A DNA stretch of 64,000 bases from Sphingobacterium bovistauri (GTDB lineage Bacteria; Bacteroidota; Bacteroidia; Sphingobacteriales; Sphingobacteriaceae). The stretch covers positions 149,365 to 213,364 of the forward strand of contig NZ_JADEYP010000003.1 of assembly GCF_020295405.1 (NCBI RefSeq), given 5' to 3'. Made by a program: the position numbers and the translations under genes. The notes under the pieces are model-generated. The model was not told where the DNA came from. It saw only the letters and a list, made by a program, of their open reading frames with translations, and did not search any database. Positions 7,767 to 16,511 of the stretch are shown here, piece after piece; the first letter of the stretch is position 1; every line of letters starts with the position of its first letter.

Positions 7767-9077
7767 ATGCAAAATAAAAAGACTTTGGTCAAAATAGGCA
7801 TGTTTTATATGCTTAGTAATTCTTTACAAAAAGGGATAGGATTTGTTGTTTTTATGTATTTGGCAAGTTTATTAAATACGGCCGAATATGCTCAATTTGG
7901 ATTGGATTATTCTTTGCTAACTATATTAATGGCTTTGTCATATGCTGGTATCTATGAAGCACAAATTAGCTCTTATACCGAGTATAAAGACAAAGAGTTA
8001 TCACAAAAACTTTTTAATGGGGGTAATACTATTTTTATTATTTCTTCATTAACCTCTTTGGTATTTTTTCTAGTATTTTATCTATGCTTGTACGGAATTG
8101 ACTCTGCTCTAAATTTTTTCGTGATTGGAATTGGTGCGCTATTTCTGTCTTTTTTCACCTATCAATCTATTATTATTCGCATGCGTGACGAGCAGATTGT
8201 ATCTGTGGTTTTTTCCTTTCTACCCATGGTCATGGCATATTTAGGAGGCTTTGCGTTTGTTTATTTCCATCGGAGCAGTGATTCATACTTTCTTGGCAGT
8301 CTTATTTTTGTAATTATTTCGACATTAATACTTTTACCAGTGTTAATAAGAAAAAAAGTCTATTTTACATTAGATGGTGATGTATTAAGTGCCATTAGTG
8401 AAAAATTGCTTCCATATATCGTTATTACGATATTGTTGTGGTTGTCTGGATATGGTAATACATACTTAGTTAAATATTTATTTACAGAAGTACATGTTGC
8501 TACATTTGTGTTTCTATACACACTGTCTTCAATTTTGCAGTTGGTAGCGACTTCTATGAATCAAGTCTGGGTTCCTAAATTCTACAAAGACTATAACTCA
8601 CAGTCTGTTAGTGTATTAGAGGTTAGTTATAGGAAATTTACTATGTTTTTGGGGGCTGTAGTTGGGTTCGTAGGTTTTTGTATTATATTGATTCTTCCGT
8701 TCATATTTGGCGTGTTTCGAGAATTTGACAAGTTCAATGGAACTTCTATTGAGCTCTTTTTTCTATTCGCTGGGTACGTGGTGTCAATACCTTGGTGGCA
8801 TTGCCAAAATTATTATATGATAAATAATAAAGGCAAAAGCTTAATGAAAATTTCCTTGTACTCATTTTCTTTAGGCTATATATTATGGATAATTTCTATG
8901 TTTATTTTTGGAGAGATGGGAATTTATATTGGTTTTTTTATCCAAATGGCTGTGAGGACTCTTTTCATATATATGCGAACAAAAAAAGAGTTTGAAGTTA
9001 AATCAGATTGGGAAGGGATAATAATAGGGATGAGTTTCCTTTTCTTAGCAATATTAATTATTAAATATGTTTATTAA
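7767..9077 (+). CDS. wzx: Wzx-type oligosaccharide flippase
   Basis: A 436-residue, strongly hydrophobic protein with about 12 predicted membrane spans and short charged loops, the layout of the MATE/MVF-related polysaccharide flippases. It would move lipid-linked repeat units across the inner membrane. The opening (FYMLSNSLQKGIGFVVFMYL) and the central VVATSMNQVWVPKFYKDY-like segment around the seventh span fit Wzx. Sequence identity in this family is low, so the call rests on topology and on the neighbours pseI and wzy. One base overlaps the next gene. Confidence 0.75.
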   Translation: MQNKKTLVKIGMFYMLSNSLQKGIGFVVFMYLASLLNTAEYAQFGLDYSLLTILMALSYAGIYEAQISSYTEYKDKELSQKLFNGGNTIFIISSLTSLVFFLVFYLCLYGIDSALNFFVIGIGALFLSFFTYQSIIIRMRDEQIVSVVFSFLPMVMAYLGGFAFVYFHRSSDSYFLGSLIFVIISTLILLPVLIRKKVYFTLDGDVLSAISEKLLPYIVITILLWLSGYGNTYLVKYLFTEVHVATFVFLYTLSSILQLVATSMNQVWVPKFYKDYNSQSVSVLEVSYRKFTMFLGAVVGFVGFCIILILPFIFGVFREFDKFNGTSIELFFLFAGYVVSIPWWHCQNYYMINNKGKSLMKISLYSFSLGYILWIISMFIFGEMGIYIGFFIQMAVRTLFIYMRTKKEFEVKSDWEGIIIGMSFLFLAILIIKYVY

Positions 9078-10321
9078 TGGATTATAAATTATTAAAAAAA
9101 ATATTTCTGGATCTCTTCAAAATCGATAAAGTAAAATATAAGAAGATTCCGGTTTTAACAGTTGCTCATGATAACGATAGAGGTTATCTTTATAATGGTA
9201 GATATTATTCTCAGTTAATCGATAGTATTGAAGACGATCTTAAGCAAAATGGAATCCAATGTCTTTCAGTCGCAAGAATAATATCTAGTATTAAAGGCGA
9301 TATTGCTTATGGAGATGTAGTCTCTCCAGAAGGAGCTTTTGCAAGAGCACTAATTACAAAAAGACTAAAAGGTCTTTTTAACGGCAAAAAATATCCTTAT
9401 TCTCACATGGAAGAGCGTATCTGGGGACATATACTAGATGAAACTGGGGCTAAGAAAGTGATTGCAATTTTGCCATCTAGAGAACTATGTGTTGCATGCC
9501 ATAAGCGGGGAATTTGGGTAGCTGATGTGCAACATGGCGTAATCGCTAATCGACATTATTGGTACGGAGTTGATTTTAGAGGAAATGATCCAAAAAATTA
9601 TTTACCAAGTGCTTTTTTAGTTTGGGATGAACCTAGTGCACAAGTGCTTGAAAAATATTGTATTGATAAAGATGTTGATGTTATTCGAGTAGGAAATAGG
9701 TGGGTAGCTCGTTTCGTGCCAATAAAACCTGCTGACAATATGGCAAAAGAAATTTTTCATAAAGAGAGGTTAGAAGATACGGAGAAAAAAACTATTCTTG
9801 TAACTCTCTCTTGGGGAATGATGGACGTGGTAAATGGTATTATTCCTTCTTCCTTGGTTGAACTCATTAAGGAGACATCTAAAGAATATAGATGGTTGTT
9901 AAGATTACATCCTAATCAACTAAAGGGTTTTGCTACCAATGAATTTAAAATCTTTATAGATTTGTTCAATGCTGAGTTAAAAAACCACGCTGAATGGGAA
10001 AGACCAAGTTATATGTCTCTTCCAGTTTTGCTTTTGCAAACAGATCTACATATATCATGGATTAGTTCAACAGCTATAGAGGCTTCTCAAATGGGGATTA
10101 AATCCGCTATGTTAGATTCTAGATTGCGTACAGGAGAGTTTCAAGATGATTATTATGAATATTATCGAAATAAGGGAATGGTAGACTTTATTGAGAATGA
10201 TAAAGAAATAATTAAGAAATGGATTGAGTTGAATGTTTCTGTTGATAAAATTCCAGACGATTATACTGAATTTAATGAAAACTATAATAAAGTATTATTA
10301 GCAACAGCAAATGTGGAGTAA
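9077..10321 (+). CDS. Putative GT-B glycosyltransferase, candidate nonulosonate transferase
   Basis: A soluble 414-residue protein that I cannot place in a named CAZy family. Two motifs are visible: ADVQHGVIANRHYWYG in the middle, and WLLRLHPNQLKGF followed by HISWISSTAIEASQMGIKSAML towards the C-terminus. The latter pair resembles the donor-binding half of GT-B enzymes such as CDP-glycerol and Kdo/sialic acid-type transferases (a KLHP-like strand followed by a Ser/Thr-Glu helix). It sits between flippase and polymerase and overlaps both by a few bases. It is one of only two obvious transferases besides the initiating enzyme in region A, so transfer of the CMP-nonulosonate is the best guess. 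Confidence 0.5.
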   Translation: MDYKLLKKIFLDLFKIDKVKYKKIPVLTVAHDNDRGYLYNGRYYSQLIDSIEDDLKQNGIQCLSVARIISSIKGDIAYGDVVSPEGAFARALITKRLKGLFNGKKYPYSHMEERIWGHILDETGAKKVIAILPSRELCVACHKRGIWVADVQHGVIANRHYWYGVDFRGNDPKNYLPSAFLVWDEPSAQVLEKYCIDKDVDVIRVGNRWVARFVPIKPADNMAKEIFHKERLEDTEKKTILVTLSWGMMDVVNGIIPSSLVELIKETSKEYRWLLRLHPNQLKGFATNEFKIFIDLFNAELKNHAEWERPSYMSLPVLLLQTDLHISWISSTAIEASQMGIKSAMLDSRLRTGEFQDDYYEYYRNKGMVDFIENDKEIIKKWIELNVSVDKIPDDYTEFNENYNKVLLATANVE

Positions 10322-11444
10322 AATAAAAGAACATAAGTTTTCTATCTTTTTCCAGTTAAGTGTCATTGTTGCGATGTTGAGTGTAAACCGAATGTTGTTT
10401 TATATTCCTTTTTTTTGGGGTGTTAGTTATATTTTTTTTAAGAACATTAAGGAGCTCAAAAAAGCAGATAAATTACAAAGAACTTTTATGTTCTTTTTAT
10501 TACAAGCTATGATATTTGGTTTAGTAATTAATGTTTTTTGGGAACCAAGTGTGTTATTCCATTTTATTATCTCATTGGTTACTTTCACATCAGCATTTCT
10601 ATTAACGCGAAATGTTGAAGATTATTACATAGCTAGTAAATATTGTTTAGTTTTTTATCAGGTTTCTTTTATACTCGTTGCACTTTCACAAGGTTTCAAT
10701 AATTTTCCAATTGAGGTTCCATTTGAGGAAATAATTCCTGGTGGTAGTGCAAATGGCATTACTTCTTTTGCAGTTCTTTTACAAATAAATTTCACGATTG
10801 TTTCATTACTTGTTAAAAATGAGTCGACCGTAAGGACTTCTCTTTTAACCTTAGTGATAGCATTAATCGGTTTTGGTAGAGGTTCAATTGTCTCTTCATT
10901 TTTATTAGTAATTATTTCAGTCTTCATATCTCTTGGCCTACAAAAAAAATTTAAAGCAATAGGTATAACTATTTTTCTAATTATCACCACATCTTGGATT
11001 TTGACGAGTTATTTTGAACAAGTAACTTATTTTATAGAAAGTAAAACTAAGTTGTCTCAGGGGATGGTGGATCAAGCAAGATCTGATATGATTAATGTAT
11101 ATTTATCTAGGATGGATTTTCCTGCGATTTTTATTGGTGCAGATTATGATAATAGTGTTATTGAAACAAAGTATGGAGGGAACCCTCATAATTCGTTTAT
11201 TCGTGCCCATCATATTTTCGGATTGTTTTATTTAGCGTTTATAACTATAATTCCTTTGTTTCTTGTCTTAAAGATTAAGGAAAATTGGAAAAAGCTTATC
11301 TTATGGATGTTATTTGGTATTTTATTTTTTCGGGTATTCTCAGAACCCTTAATTTGGCCAACAGTTTTTGATTTTTATTATTTTTCTATATGCATTATTA
11401 TGATGAGAATGAAAAGAACAAGGTACCATTACTTAATTAAATAA
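10311..11444 (+). CDS. wzy: Wzy-type O-antigen/capsule polymerase
   Basis: A 377-residue integral membrane protein with about 10-11 spans and one larger periplasmic loop near residues 245-290. The loop contains the NPHNSFIRAHHIFG segment typical of the Wzy_C/O-antigen ligase family (PHN followed by a hydrophobic stretch). Wzy polymerises undecaprenyl-linked repeats in the periplasm. It overlaps the previous gene by 11 bases and lies next to wzx, which supports polymerase rather than ligase. Confidence 0.7.
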   Translation: MWSKIKEHKFSIFFQLSVIVAMLSVNRMLFYIPFFWGVSYIFFKNIKELKKADKLQRTFMFFLLQAMIFGLVINVFWEPSVLFHFIISLVTFTSAFLLTRNVEDYYIASKYCLVFYQVSFILVALSQGFNNFPIEVPFEEIIPGGSANGITSFAVLLQINFTIVSLLVKNESTVRTSLLTLVIALIGFGRGSIVSSFLLVIISVFISLGLQKKFKAIGITIFLIITTSWILTSYFEQVTYFIESKTKLSQGMVDQARSDMINVYLSRMDFPAIFIGADYDNSVIETKYGGNPHNSFIRAHHIFGLFYLAFITIIPLFLVLKIKENWKKLILWMLFGILFFRVFSEPLIWPTVFDFYYFSICIIMMRMKRTRYHYLIK

Positions 11445-11449
11445 TATTT

Positions 11450-12487
11450 ATGTCAAACACAATTTATAATAATAATTTTAATTTAATTAGGATCCTAGCT
11501 GCTACTCAGGTTTTAATTATTCATACATGTAATCATTACGGCTATGATTCCTGGTTTATCAATGCACTTCGATGTTTCCCTGGAGTTCCAATATTTTTTT
11601 TTACAAGTGGGTTCTTAATCGGAACCACTTTTATTAAAAATCAGGAGAAAGGCTTAAAGGTTTTTTACATTAATAGATTCTTACGTTTATATCCCGCTTT
11701 ATGGTTTTGTATTATTTTAAGCTTGTTTTCAGTTTATGTTTCAGGATACTTTGATGAAGCATCTTTTAGTATTTCAAATTTTTTGACTTGGATTTTAGCT
11801 CAGGGTACCTTTTTACAATTCTATAATCCTGAATTTATGAGAGATTATGGGGTTGGAGTACTAAACGGATCTTTATGGACAATTGCTGTAGAAATACAAT
11901 TTTATCTTCTTACTCCAATTCTTTATTTTTTTTCAAGATTAAGGTTTCCATTTAACTTTATGCTTTTTATTATTTCTATCCTTATAAATGTTTGGTTAAT
12001 ATTTAACAATAATTGGGATAATTATTTTGTAAAACTTTTATTTGTTTCTTTTATCCCATGGATTTATATGTTTTTAATAGGTTTTTATATAGCTAAAAAC
12101 AAAAGCCTTACACTACATTGGGTGAAAAAAGTTAATATTTGGGTTGTTTTACTTGCATATATCGTAAGCATGAATTTCATTGGTAATTATAAAGTTAATT
12201 CAAGTGATGCAATTCATCCAATCGCAGTAATTCTTCTCTCAATCTTAGTGTTTAAATTTGCTTATATGAATTTACAAATGCCACAAAAGATTAGAGATTA
12301 CTTAAATAAATACGACCTCTCTTATGGAGTATATATCTATCATATGCCAATAATAAACCTTTTGTTGTTTAATTTTTCTTATTTTGGAACCGTAAATAAG
12401 ATTTTCATAACTATAGCCTCAACTTTTATTCTTGCACTAGTGTCATGGGTATTTTTAGAAAGTAGAGTTTTGAAACTAAAAAAATAA
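11450..12487 (+). CDS. Acyltransferase 3 family O-acetylase
   Basis: A 345-residue membrane protein of the OafA/Acyl_transf_3 family with about 10 spans. The family landmarks are present: NNNFNLIRILAATQVLIIHT at the N-terminus with the key His, FFFTSGFLIG, the RFLRLYPALW block, and SLWTIAVEIQFYLL in mid-protein. Such proteins O-acetylate surface glycans at the membrane. The stand-alone form here has no SGNH domain. It would decorate the region A repeat unit; the acceptor sugar is unknown. Confidence 0.8.
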   Translation: MSNTIYNNNFNLIRILAATQVLIIHTCNHYGYDSWFINALRCFPGVPIFFFTSGFLIGTTFIKNQEKGLKVFYINRFLRLYPALWFCIILSLFSVYVSGYFDEASFSISNFLTWILAQGTFLQFYNPEFMRDYGVGVLNGSLWTIAVEIQFYLLTPILYFFSRLRFPFNFMLFIISILINVWLIFNNNWDNYFVKLLFVSFIPWIYMFLIGFYIAKNKSLTLHWVKKVNIWVVLLAYIVSMNFIGNYKVNSSDAIHPIAVILLSILVFKFAYMNLQMPQKIRDYLNKYDLSYGVYIYHMPIINLLLFNFSYFGTVNKIFITIASTFILALVSWVFLESRVLKLKK

Positions 12488-12515
12488 TAATAATAGACAT
12501 TCTAGCAAAAAAACT

Positions 12516-13652
12516 ATGAGACCATACCAAATATGTACAAAAACAATAATGGATACAACAGATCCGAATATTGTTTTTAATGAACAAGGAGAAAGTGATT
12601 ATTATACGAATTATATAGAAAATATAAAGCCGAATTGGCATACAGATAATCGTGGATACGAGGAGCTGATGCTAATTGCGGATAAAATTAAGAAAACAAG
12701 CAAGAACAAAGATTTCGATTGCATCATTGGATTGAGTGGCGGATTGGATAGTTCTTATGCGGCATATGTTGCTAAAGAGATAATGGGTATCCGTCCATTG
12801 ATATTTCATGTTGATGCTGGCTGGAATACGGATAGGGCTGTAGGTAATATAGAAAAATTGATTAATGGATTGAATCTTGATTTATATACTGAAGTGATTA
12901 ATTGGGAGGAAATGAAAGATTTGCAAGTTTCCTTTCTGAAATCTCAGATTGCGGATCAGGATTTGCCTCAAGATTATGCTTTCTTTTCAGGGTTGTATAA
13001 GTTTGCGAAGAAGCATAAGATAAATTATGTTTTGACTGGAGGAAATTTTTCTACAGAGTGTTGCCGTGAACCTGAAGAGTGGGGTGGATTTCCGGGTATT
13101 GATGTTCGATTAGTTAAGGATATCCACGGTAAATTTGGAAAAAGACCATTAAAAACGTTTCCATTAGTTGATATTTTGTCTTATAAAATCTATTATAAGT
13201 ATGTTTATGGGATGGAAGTCTTCAAGCCTTTAAATTTGATTTCTTATATAAAAGAGGATGCAGAGAAGTTGTTGCAGGAGCGATTTGGCTGGGAACCTTT
13301 CCAACACAAACATCATGAATCGCGTTTTACACGTTTTTACGAGGATTATTGGTTGCCAAGAAAATTTGGATTTGAAAAACGTAGAGCGCATTTTTCTTCT
13401 CTTATTTTAACAGGTCAGATGACTAGAGAAGATGCTTTGGATCGTATTTCAACACCAGAGCTTTCAGAGGAATTCTTGCAAAAGGAATTTGAGTATGTTG
13501 CAAACAAGTTAGACCTGACAAAGGAACAGTTGCAAGAAATATTCGAAGGTCCAAATAAGACTTTTATGGACTATAAGAATAAAATGGGCATTATTAAATT
13601 TGGAGCTCAAGTAATGCAAAAATTGGGTATGGAAAAACGTTTATTTAGATAG
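12516..13652 (+). CDS. wbuX: N-acetyl sugar amidotransferase (WbuX/LfnA/WbpG family)
   Basis: A 378-residue adenine-nucleotide alpha-hydrolase with the PP-loop SGGLDSS at residues 74-80. The opening ICTKTIMDTTDPNIVFNEQG is typical of the family. It activates an N-acetyl group with ATP and turns it into an acetamidino group, using ammonia from a HisH/HisF-like pair. Both partners follow immediately (13653 and 14274), and UDP-L-FucNAc genes come next. This is the order of wbuX-wbuY-wbuZ-fnl genes in E. coli O145 and of lfnA loci in P. aeruginosa, where the product is L-FucNAm. FucNAm as the substrate here is therefore a supported inference. Confidence 0.88.
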   Translation: MRPYQICTKTIMDTTDPNIVFNEQGESDYYTNYIENIKPNWHTDNRGYEELMLIADKIKKTSKNKDFDCIIGLSGGLDSSYAAYVAKEIMGIRPLIFHVDAGWNTDRAVGNIEKLINGLNLDLYTEVINWEEMKDLQVSFLKSQIADQDLPQDYAFFSGLYKFAKKHKINYVLTGGNFSTECCREPEEWGGFPGIDVRLVKDIHGKFGKRPLKTFPLVDILSYKIYYKYVYGMEVFKPLNLISYIKEDAEKLLQERFGWEPFQHKHHESRFTRFYEDYWLPRKFGFEKRRAHFSSLILTGQMTREDALDRISTPELSEEFLQKEFEYVANKLDLTKEQLQEIFEGPNKTFMDYKNKMGIIKFGAQVMQKLGMEKRLFR

Positions 13653-14267
13653 ATGATTACATTAATTGATTATGGGGTAGGCAATATTAATGCTTTTGTA
13701 AATGTTTACAAAAGAGTAGATGTTCCAGTTAAAATAGCTAGAACTAAAGATGATTTAGTAGGAGCTGAGAAGTTAATATTACCAGGTGTCGGGCATTTTG
13801 ATCATGCCATGACTCAGCTTAATAATTCCGGGATGCGTGACACTTTAGATAAGATGGTGTTGGAAGATAAAATTCCTGTAATAGGTATTTGTGTTGGAAT
13901 GCAAATGATGGCAAACCATAGTGAAGAAGGTAAGTTAGAGGGCTTGAAATGGATTGATGCTTCAGTGCGTAAATTTGATGAATCAAAAATTAATCAAGTT
14001 ACTCGTTTACCACATATGGGATGGAATGATGTTAAACCTGTTAAGGGTATTTCTCTTTTTAATGGATTAGAGAAGGATGCTATTTTTTATTTTCTACATA
14101 CATATTATTTTGAGTGTAATCAGCAAGAGGATATTATGGCAGTTACTGATTACGGTGGTGAATTTGCTTCTGCAGCTCATCATGAAAATAAATATGGGAT
14201 TCAATTTCATCCTGAAAAAAGTCATCAGTACGGGGAAATTTTATTGCATAATTTTGCTAAAATATAA
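13653..14267 (+). CDS. wbuY: HisH-like glutaminase for acetamidino sugar formation
   Basis: A 204-residue class I glutamine amidotransferase of the HisH type. The triad is intact: nucleophile Cys80 in GICVGMQMMA, and His186/Glu188 in GIQFHPEKS. It would release ammonia from glutamine and feed it through the HisF-like partner to WbuX. It begins directly after the wbuX stop and ends six bases before wbuZ. A role in histidine synthesis is unlikely because no other his gene is present. Confidence 0.85.
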   Translation: MITLIDYGVGNINAFVNVYKRVDVPVKIARTKDDLVGAEKLILPGVGHFDHAMTQLNNSGMRDTLDKMVLEDKIPVIGICVGMQMMANHSEEGKLEGLKWIDASVRKFDESKINQVTRLPHMGWNDVKPVKGISLFNGLEKDAIFYFLHTYYFECNQQEDIMAVTDYGGEFASAAHHENKYGIQFHPEKSHQYGEILLHNFAKI

Positions 14268-14273
14268 GGATTT

Positions 14274-15032
14274 ATGTTAAGACCAAGAATTATCCCTAGT
14301 CTATTAATCCAAGACAACGGATTAGTAAAGACGGTAAATTTTAAAAATCCGAAATATGTTGGTGACCCGATCAATGCTGTAAGAATATTTAACGAAAAGT
14401 CAGTAGATGAATTGGCTATTTTTGATATTGACGCGACGGTGAAAGGCTTGGAACCAAATTATAGCTTGATAGAACGTATTGCTAATCAGTCAAGAATGCC
14501 TTTGTGCTACGGTGGTGGTGTTAAGACGGTGGAGCAGGCACAGCGAATTTTTGGATTAGGTATTGAAAAGATTGCTTTATCATCTTCAGTATTACAAAAT
14601 CCTCAGTTGATTACGGATATTGCAGATCGCGTTGGTGCACAATCTGTAATTGTCGTCCTCGACGTTAAGAAAAAGTTGTTTGGAGGATATGAAGTTTTTA
14701 CGCATAATGGTAAAAAGGGAACCGGAATTAATCCATTTAAGTTTATTAAGGAGGCTCAGCAAAGAGGTGCTGGAGAGATAGTAATAAACTCTATTGACCA
14801 AGATGGCGTGATGAAAGGTTATGATCTAACTTTAATTGATAAAGCAAGGGAACAAACATCATTGCCGATGACTGTCTTAGGAGGGGCTGGCTCCCTTGAA
14901 GATATTCAACAAGTTATTAATAAGCATAAAATTATTGGTGTTGCAGCAGGAAGTCTCTTTGTTTTTAAAGGGGTGTATAAAGCTGTATTAATTAACTATC
15001 CTGTAAAGGAAGAAAAGGAAAAATTGTTTTAA
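14274..15032 (+). CDS. wbuZ: HisF-like ammonia-channel subunit for acetamidino sugar formation
   Basis: A 252-residue (beta/alpha)8 barrel of the HisF family, with YGGGVKTVEQAQRIFGLGIEKIALSS and EIVINSIDQDGVMKGYD. Aligned by eye to Thermotoga HisF, Asp130 is kept (VVLD130), but the other catalytic aspartate, position 11, is leucine (IIPSLL11IQDN instead of CLDVKD). Loss of Asp11 argues that it no longer makes imidazole glycerol phosphate and only docks the glutaminase and channels ammonia. It is located between wbuY and fnlA. Confidence 0.85.
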   Translation: MLRPRIIPSLLIQDNGLVKTVNFKNPKYVGDPINAVRIFNEKSVDELAIFDIDATVKGLEPNYSLIERIANQSRMPLCYGGGVKTVEQAQRIFGLGIEKIALSSSVLQNPQLITDIADRVGAQSVIVVLDVKKKLFGGYEVFTHNGKKGTGINPFKFIKEAQQRGAGEIVINSIDQDGVMKGYDLTLIDKAREQTSLPMTVLGGAGSLEDIQQVINKHKIIGVAAGSLFVFKGVYKAVLINYPVKEEKEKLF

Positions 15033-15042
15033 ATCTGAATAC

Positions 15043-16074
15043 ATGGAAATTAAAGATAAAATCTTATTAATAACCGGTGGTACTGGTTCATTTGGCACAG
15101 CGGTGTTAAATCGTTTTTTACAAACAGACCATTTTCGCGAAATCCGTATTTTCTCTCGTGATGAAAAGAAGCAAGATGATATGCGAAACTTATATAAGGA
15201 TAATAAAATTAAGTATTATATAGGAGATGTACGTGATTATGCGTCTGTCGAACCCGCTACTCGAGGAGTAGATTATATTTTCCACGCTGCTGCATTGAAG
15301 CAAGTTCCTTCATGTGAATTTTTTCCAATGCAAGCGGTAAAAACAAATGTCGAGGGAACACAAAATGTAATACGTGCCGCTGCATCGAATGATGTTAAAA
15401 AGGTTATTTGTCTTTCCACAGATAAAGCTGCATATCCAATTAATGCTATGGGAATATCCAAAGCTATGATGGAAAAAGTCGCGGTAGCAGAAGCACGCAA
15501 TTTAAAGGATACTGTTGTGTGTTTGACACGTTATGGAAATGTTATGGCATCTCGTGGATCAGTAATTCCATTATTTCTAAATCAAATTCAAAAGGGAGAT
15601 CCTATTACGATTACAGATCCAAATATGTCTCGTTTCTTTATGTCATTAGAGGATGCTGTTGATTTAGTGCTGTTTGCTTTTGAACACGCTAATCCAGGGG
15701 ATCTTTTCGTAAACAAAGCGCCAGCGGGAACTATTGGTGATCTGGCTCAAGCTTTAATTGAGCTAACAGGAAAGCAAGTTCCAGTCAAAGTAATCGGTAC
15801 TCGACATGGAGAAAAATTGTATGAAACATTATGTACGCGTGAAGAAATGATGAAAGCAGAAGATATGGGCGATTTTTATCGTGTACCTGCTGATAATCGT
15901 GATTTGAACTATGCTAAATATTTCTCTGAGGGAGAGCAAGATGTTTCTAAGATAGAGGATTATCATTCTCACAATACGGAGCAACAAGGAGTCGAAGGTT
16001 TGAAGAAACTAGTATCCTCGTTACCTCTAATTCGTAAAGAAATTTTTGGTGAGGATGTACTACAATACCCTTAA
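15043..16074 (+). CDS. fnlA: UDP-GlcNAc 4,6-dehydratase/5-epimerase (FnlA/CapE/WbjB)
   Basis: A 343-residue extended SDR with TGGTGSFG (11-18) for NAD(P) binding. The active site is STDK with Lys128, and Met136-x3-Lys140 (MGISK) stands where most SDRs have Tyr-x3-Lys. This Met substitution is a known mark of CapE-type inverting dehydratases. The enzyme converts UDP-GlcNAc to UDP-2-acetamido-2,6-dideoxy-L-arabino-4-hexulose, the first intermediate of UDP-L-FucNAc. The same compound is the PseC substrate, so it may also serve the nonulosonate branch at 1024-7759. Confidence 0.9.
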   Translation: MEIKDKILLITGGTGSFGTAVLNRFLQTDHFREIRIFSRDEKKQDDMRNLYKDNKIKYYIGDVRDYASVEPATRGVDYIFHAAALKQVPSCEFFPMQAVKTNVEGTQNVIRAAASNDVKKVICLSTDKAAYPINAMGISKAMMEKVAVAEARNLKDTVVCLTRYGNVMASRGSVIPLFLNQIQKGDPITITDPNMSRFFMSLEDAVDLVLFAFEHANPGDLFVNKAPAGTIGDLAQALIELTGKQVPVKVIGTRHGEKLYETLCTREEMMKAEDMGDFYRVPADNRDLNYAKYFSEGEQDVSKIEDYHSHNTEQQGVEGLKKLVSSLPLIRKEIFGEDVLQYP

Positions 16075-16086
16075 GAATTACTTGTC

Positions 16087-16509
16087 ATGATGAACTTTAT
16101 TGAGGGAGGAATAGCAAAAGATCAACGCGGGCAAATAAGATTTGTTAATGATTTCGATATGAGCCTAGTAAAGCGTTTTTATATAATTAAAAATGATGAC
16201 TTAGAATCGATTCGTGGATGGAGAGCTCACCGAATAGAGCAGCGCTGGTTTTATGTGCTTTCGGGAGCTTTCTCTATTGATATTGTGAAAATAGATCATT
16301 GGGAAAAAGTATCAATAGACTTAGAAGTTAGAAATGAAACTTTGAGTTCCTTAAGCAATAATGTTTTGCATCTTTCACCTGGTTATGCTACAGCATTTAG
16401 AGCATTAGAGCCTAATAGTGAATTACTTGTTTTTGCTGATTATGGAATAGAGCATGCTTCTGAAGATGATTATACATTTCCGTTAGATTATTTTGTTAAC
16501 AGAATTTAA
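16087..16509 (+). CDS. WxcM-like cupin, putative sugar isomerase/epimerase
   Basis: A 140-residue single cupin domain. RGWRAHRIEQRWFYVLSGAF carries the His-based cupin motif and ALEPNSELLVFADYGIEHA the second strand region. It belongs with the WxcM/FdtA/RmlC-like small cupins. A gene of this kind is commonly set between fnlA and fnlB in Bacteroidota. It may help C3 epimerisation of the 4-keto intermediate, but FnlB has its own C-terminal cupin for that step, so the role stays open. Two in-frame ATG codons open the gene; either may be used. Confidence 0.65.
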   Translation: MMNFIEGGIAKDQRGQIRFVNDFDMSLVKRFYIIKNDDLESIRGWRAHRIEQRWFYVLSGAFSIDIVKIDHWEKVSIDLEVRNETLSSLSNNVLHLSPGYATAFRALEPNSELLVFADYGIEHASEDDYTFPLDYFVNRI

Positions 16510-16511
16510 GC

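Noticed and set aside
14077..14280. Small open frame overlapping the HisH-like gene
   Set aside because: It is an out-of-frame shadow of a gene with clear catalytic residues and has no recognisable features.
13653..15032. HisH/HisF pair as a histidine biosynthesis operon
   Set aside because: No other his genes are present, HisF Asp11 is lost, and the pair is flanked by WbuX and FnlA.
15043..16074. Calling this dehydratase PseB
   Set aside because: Met136 replaces the catalytic Tyr and it is followed by FnlB and FnlC, so it is of the CapE/FnlA type; sharing with PseC is kept only as a hypothesis.
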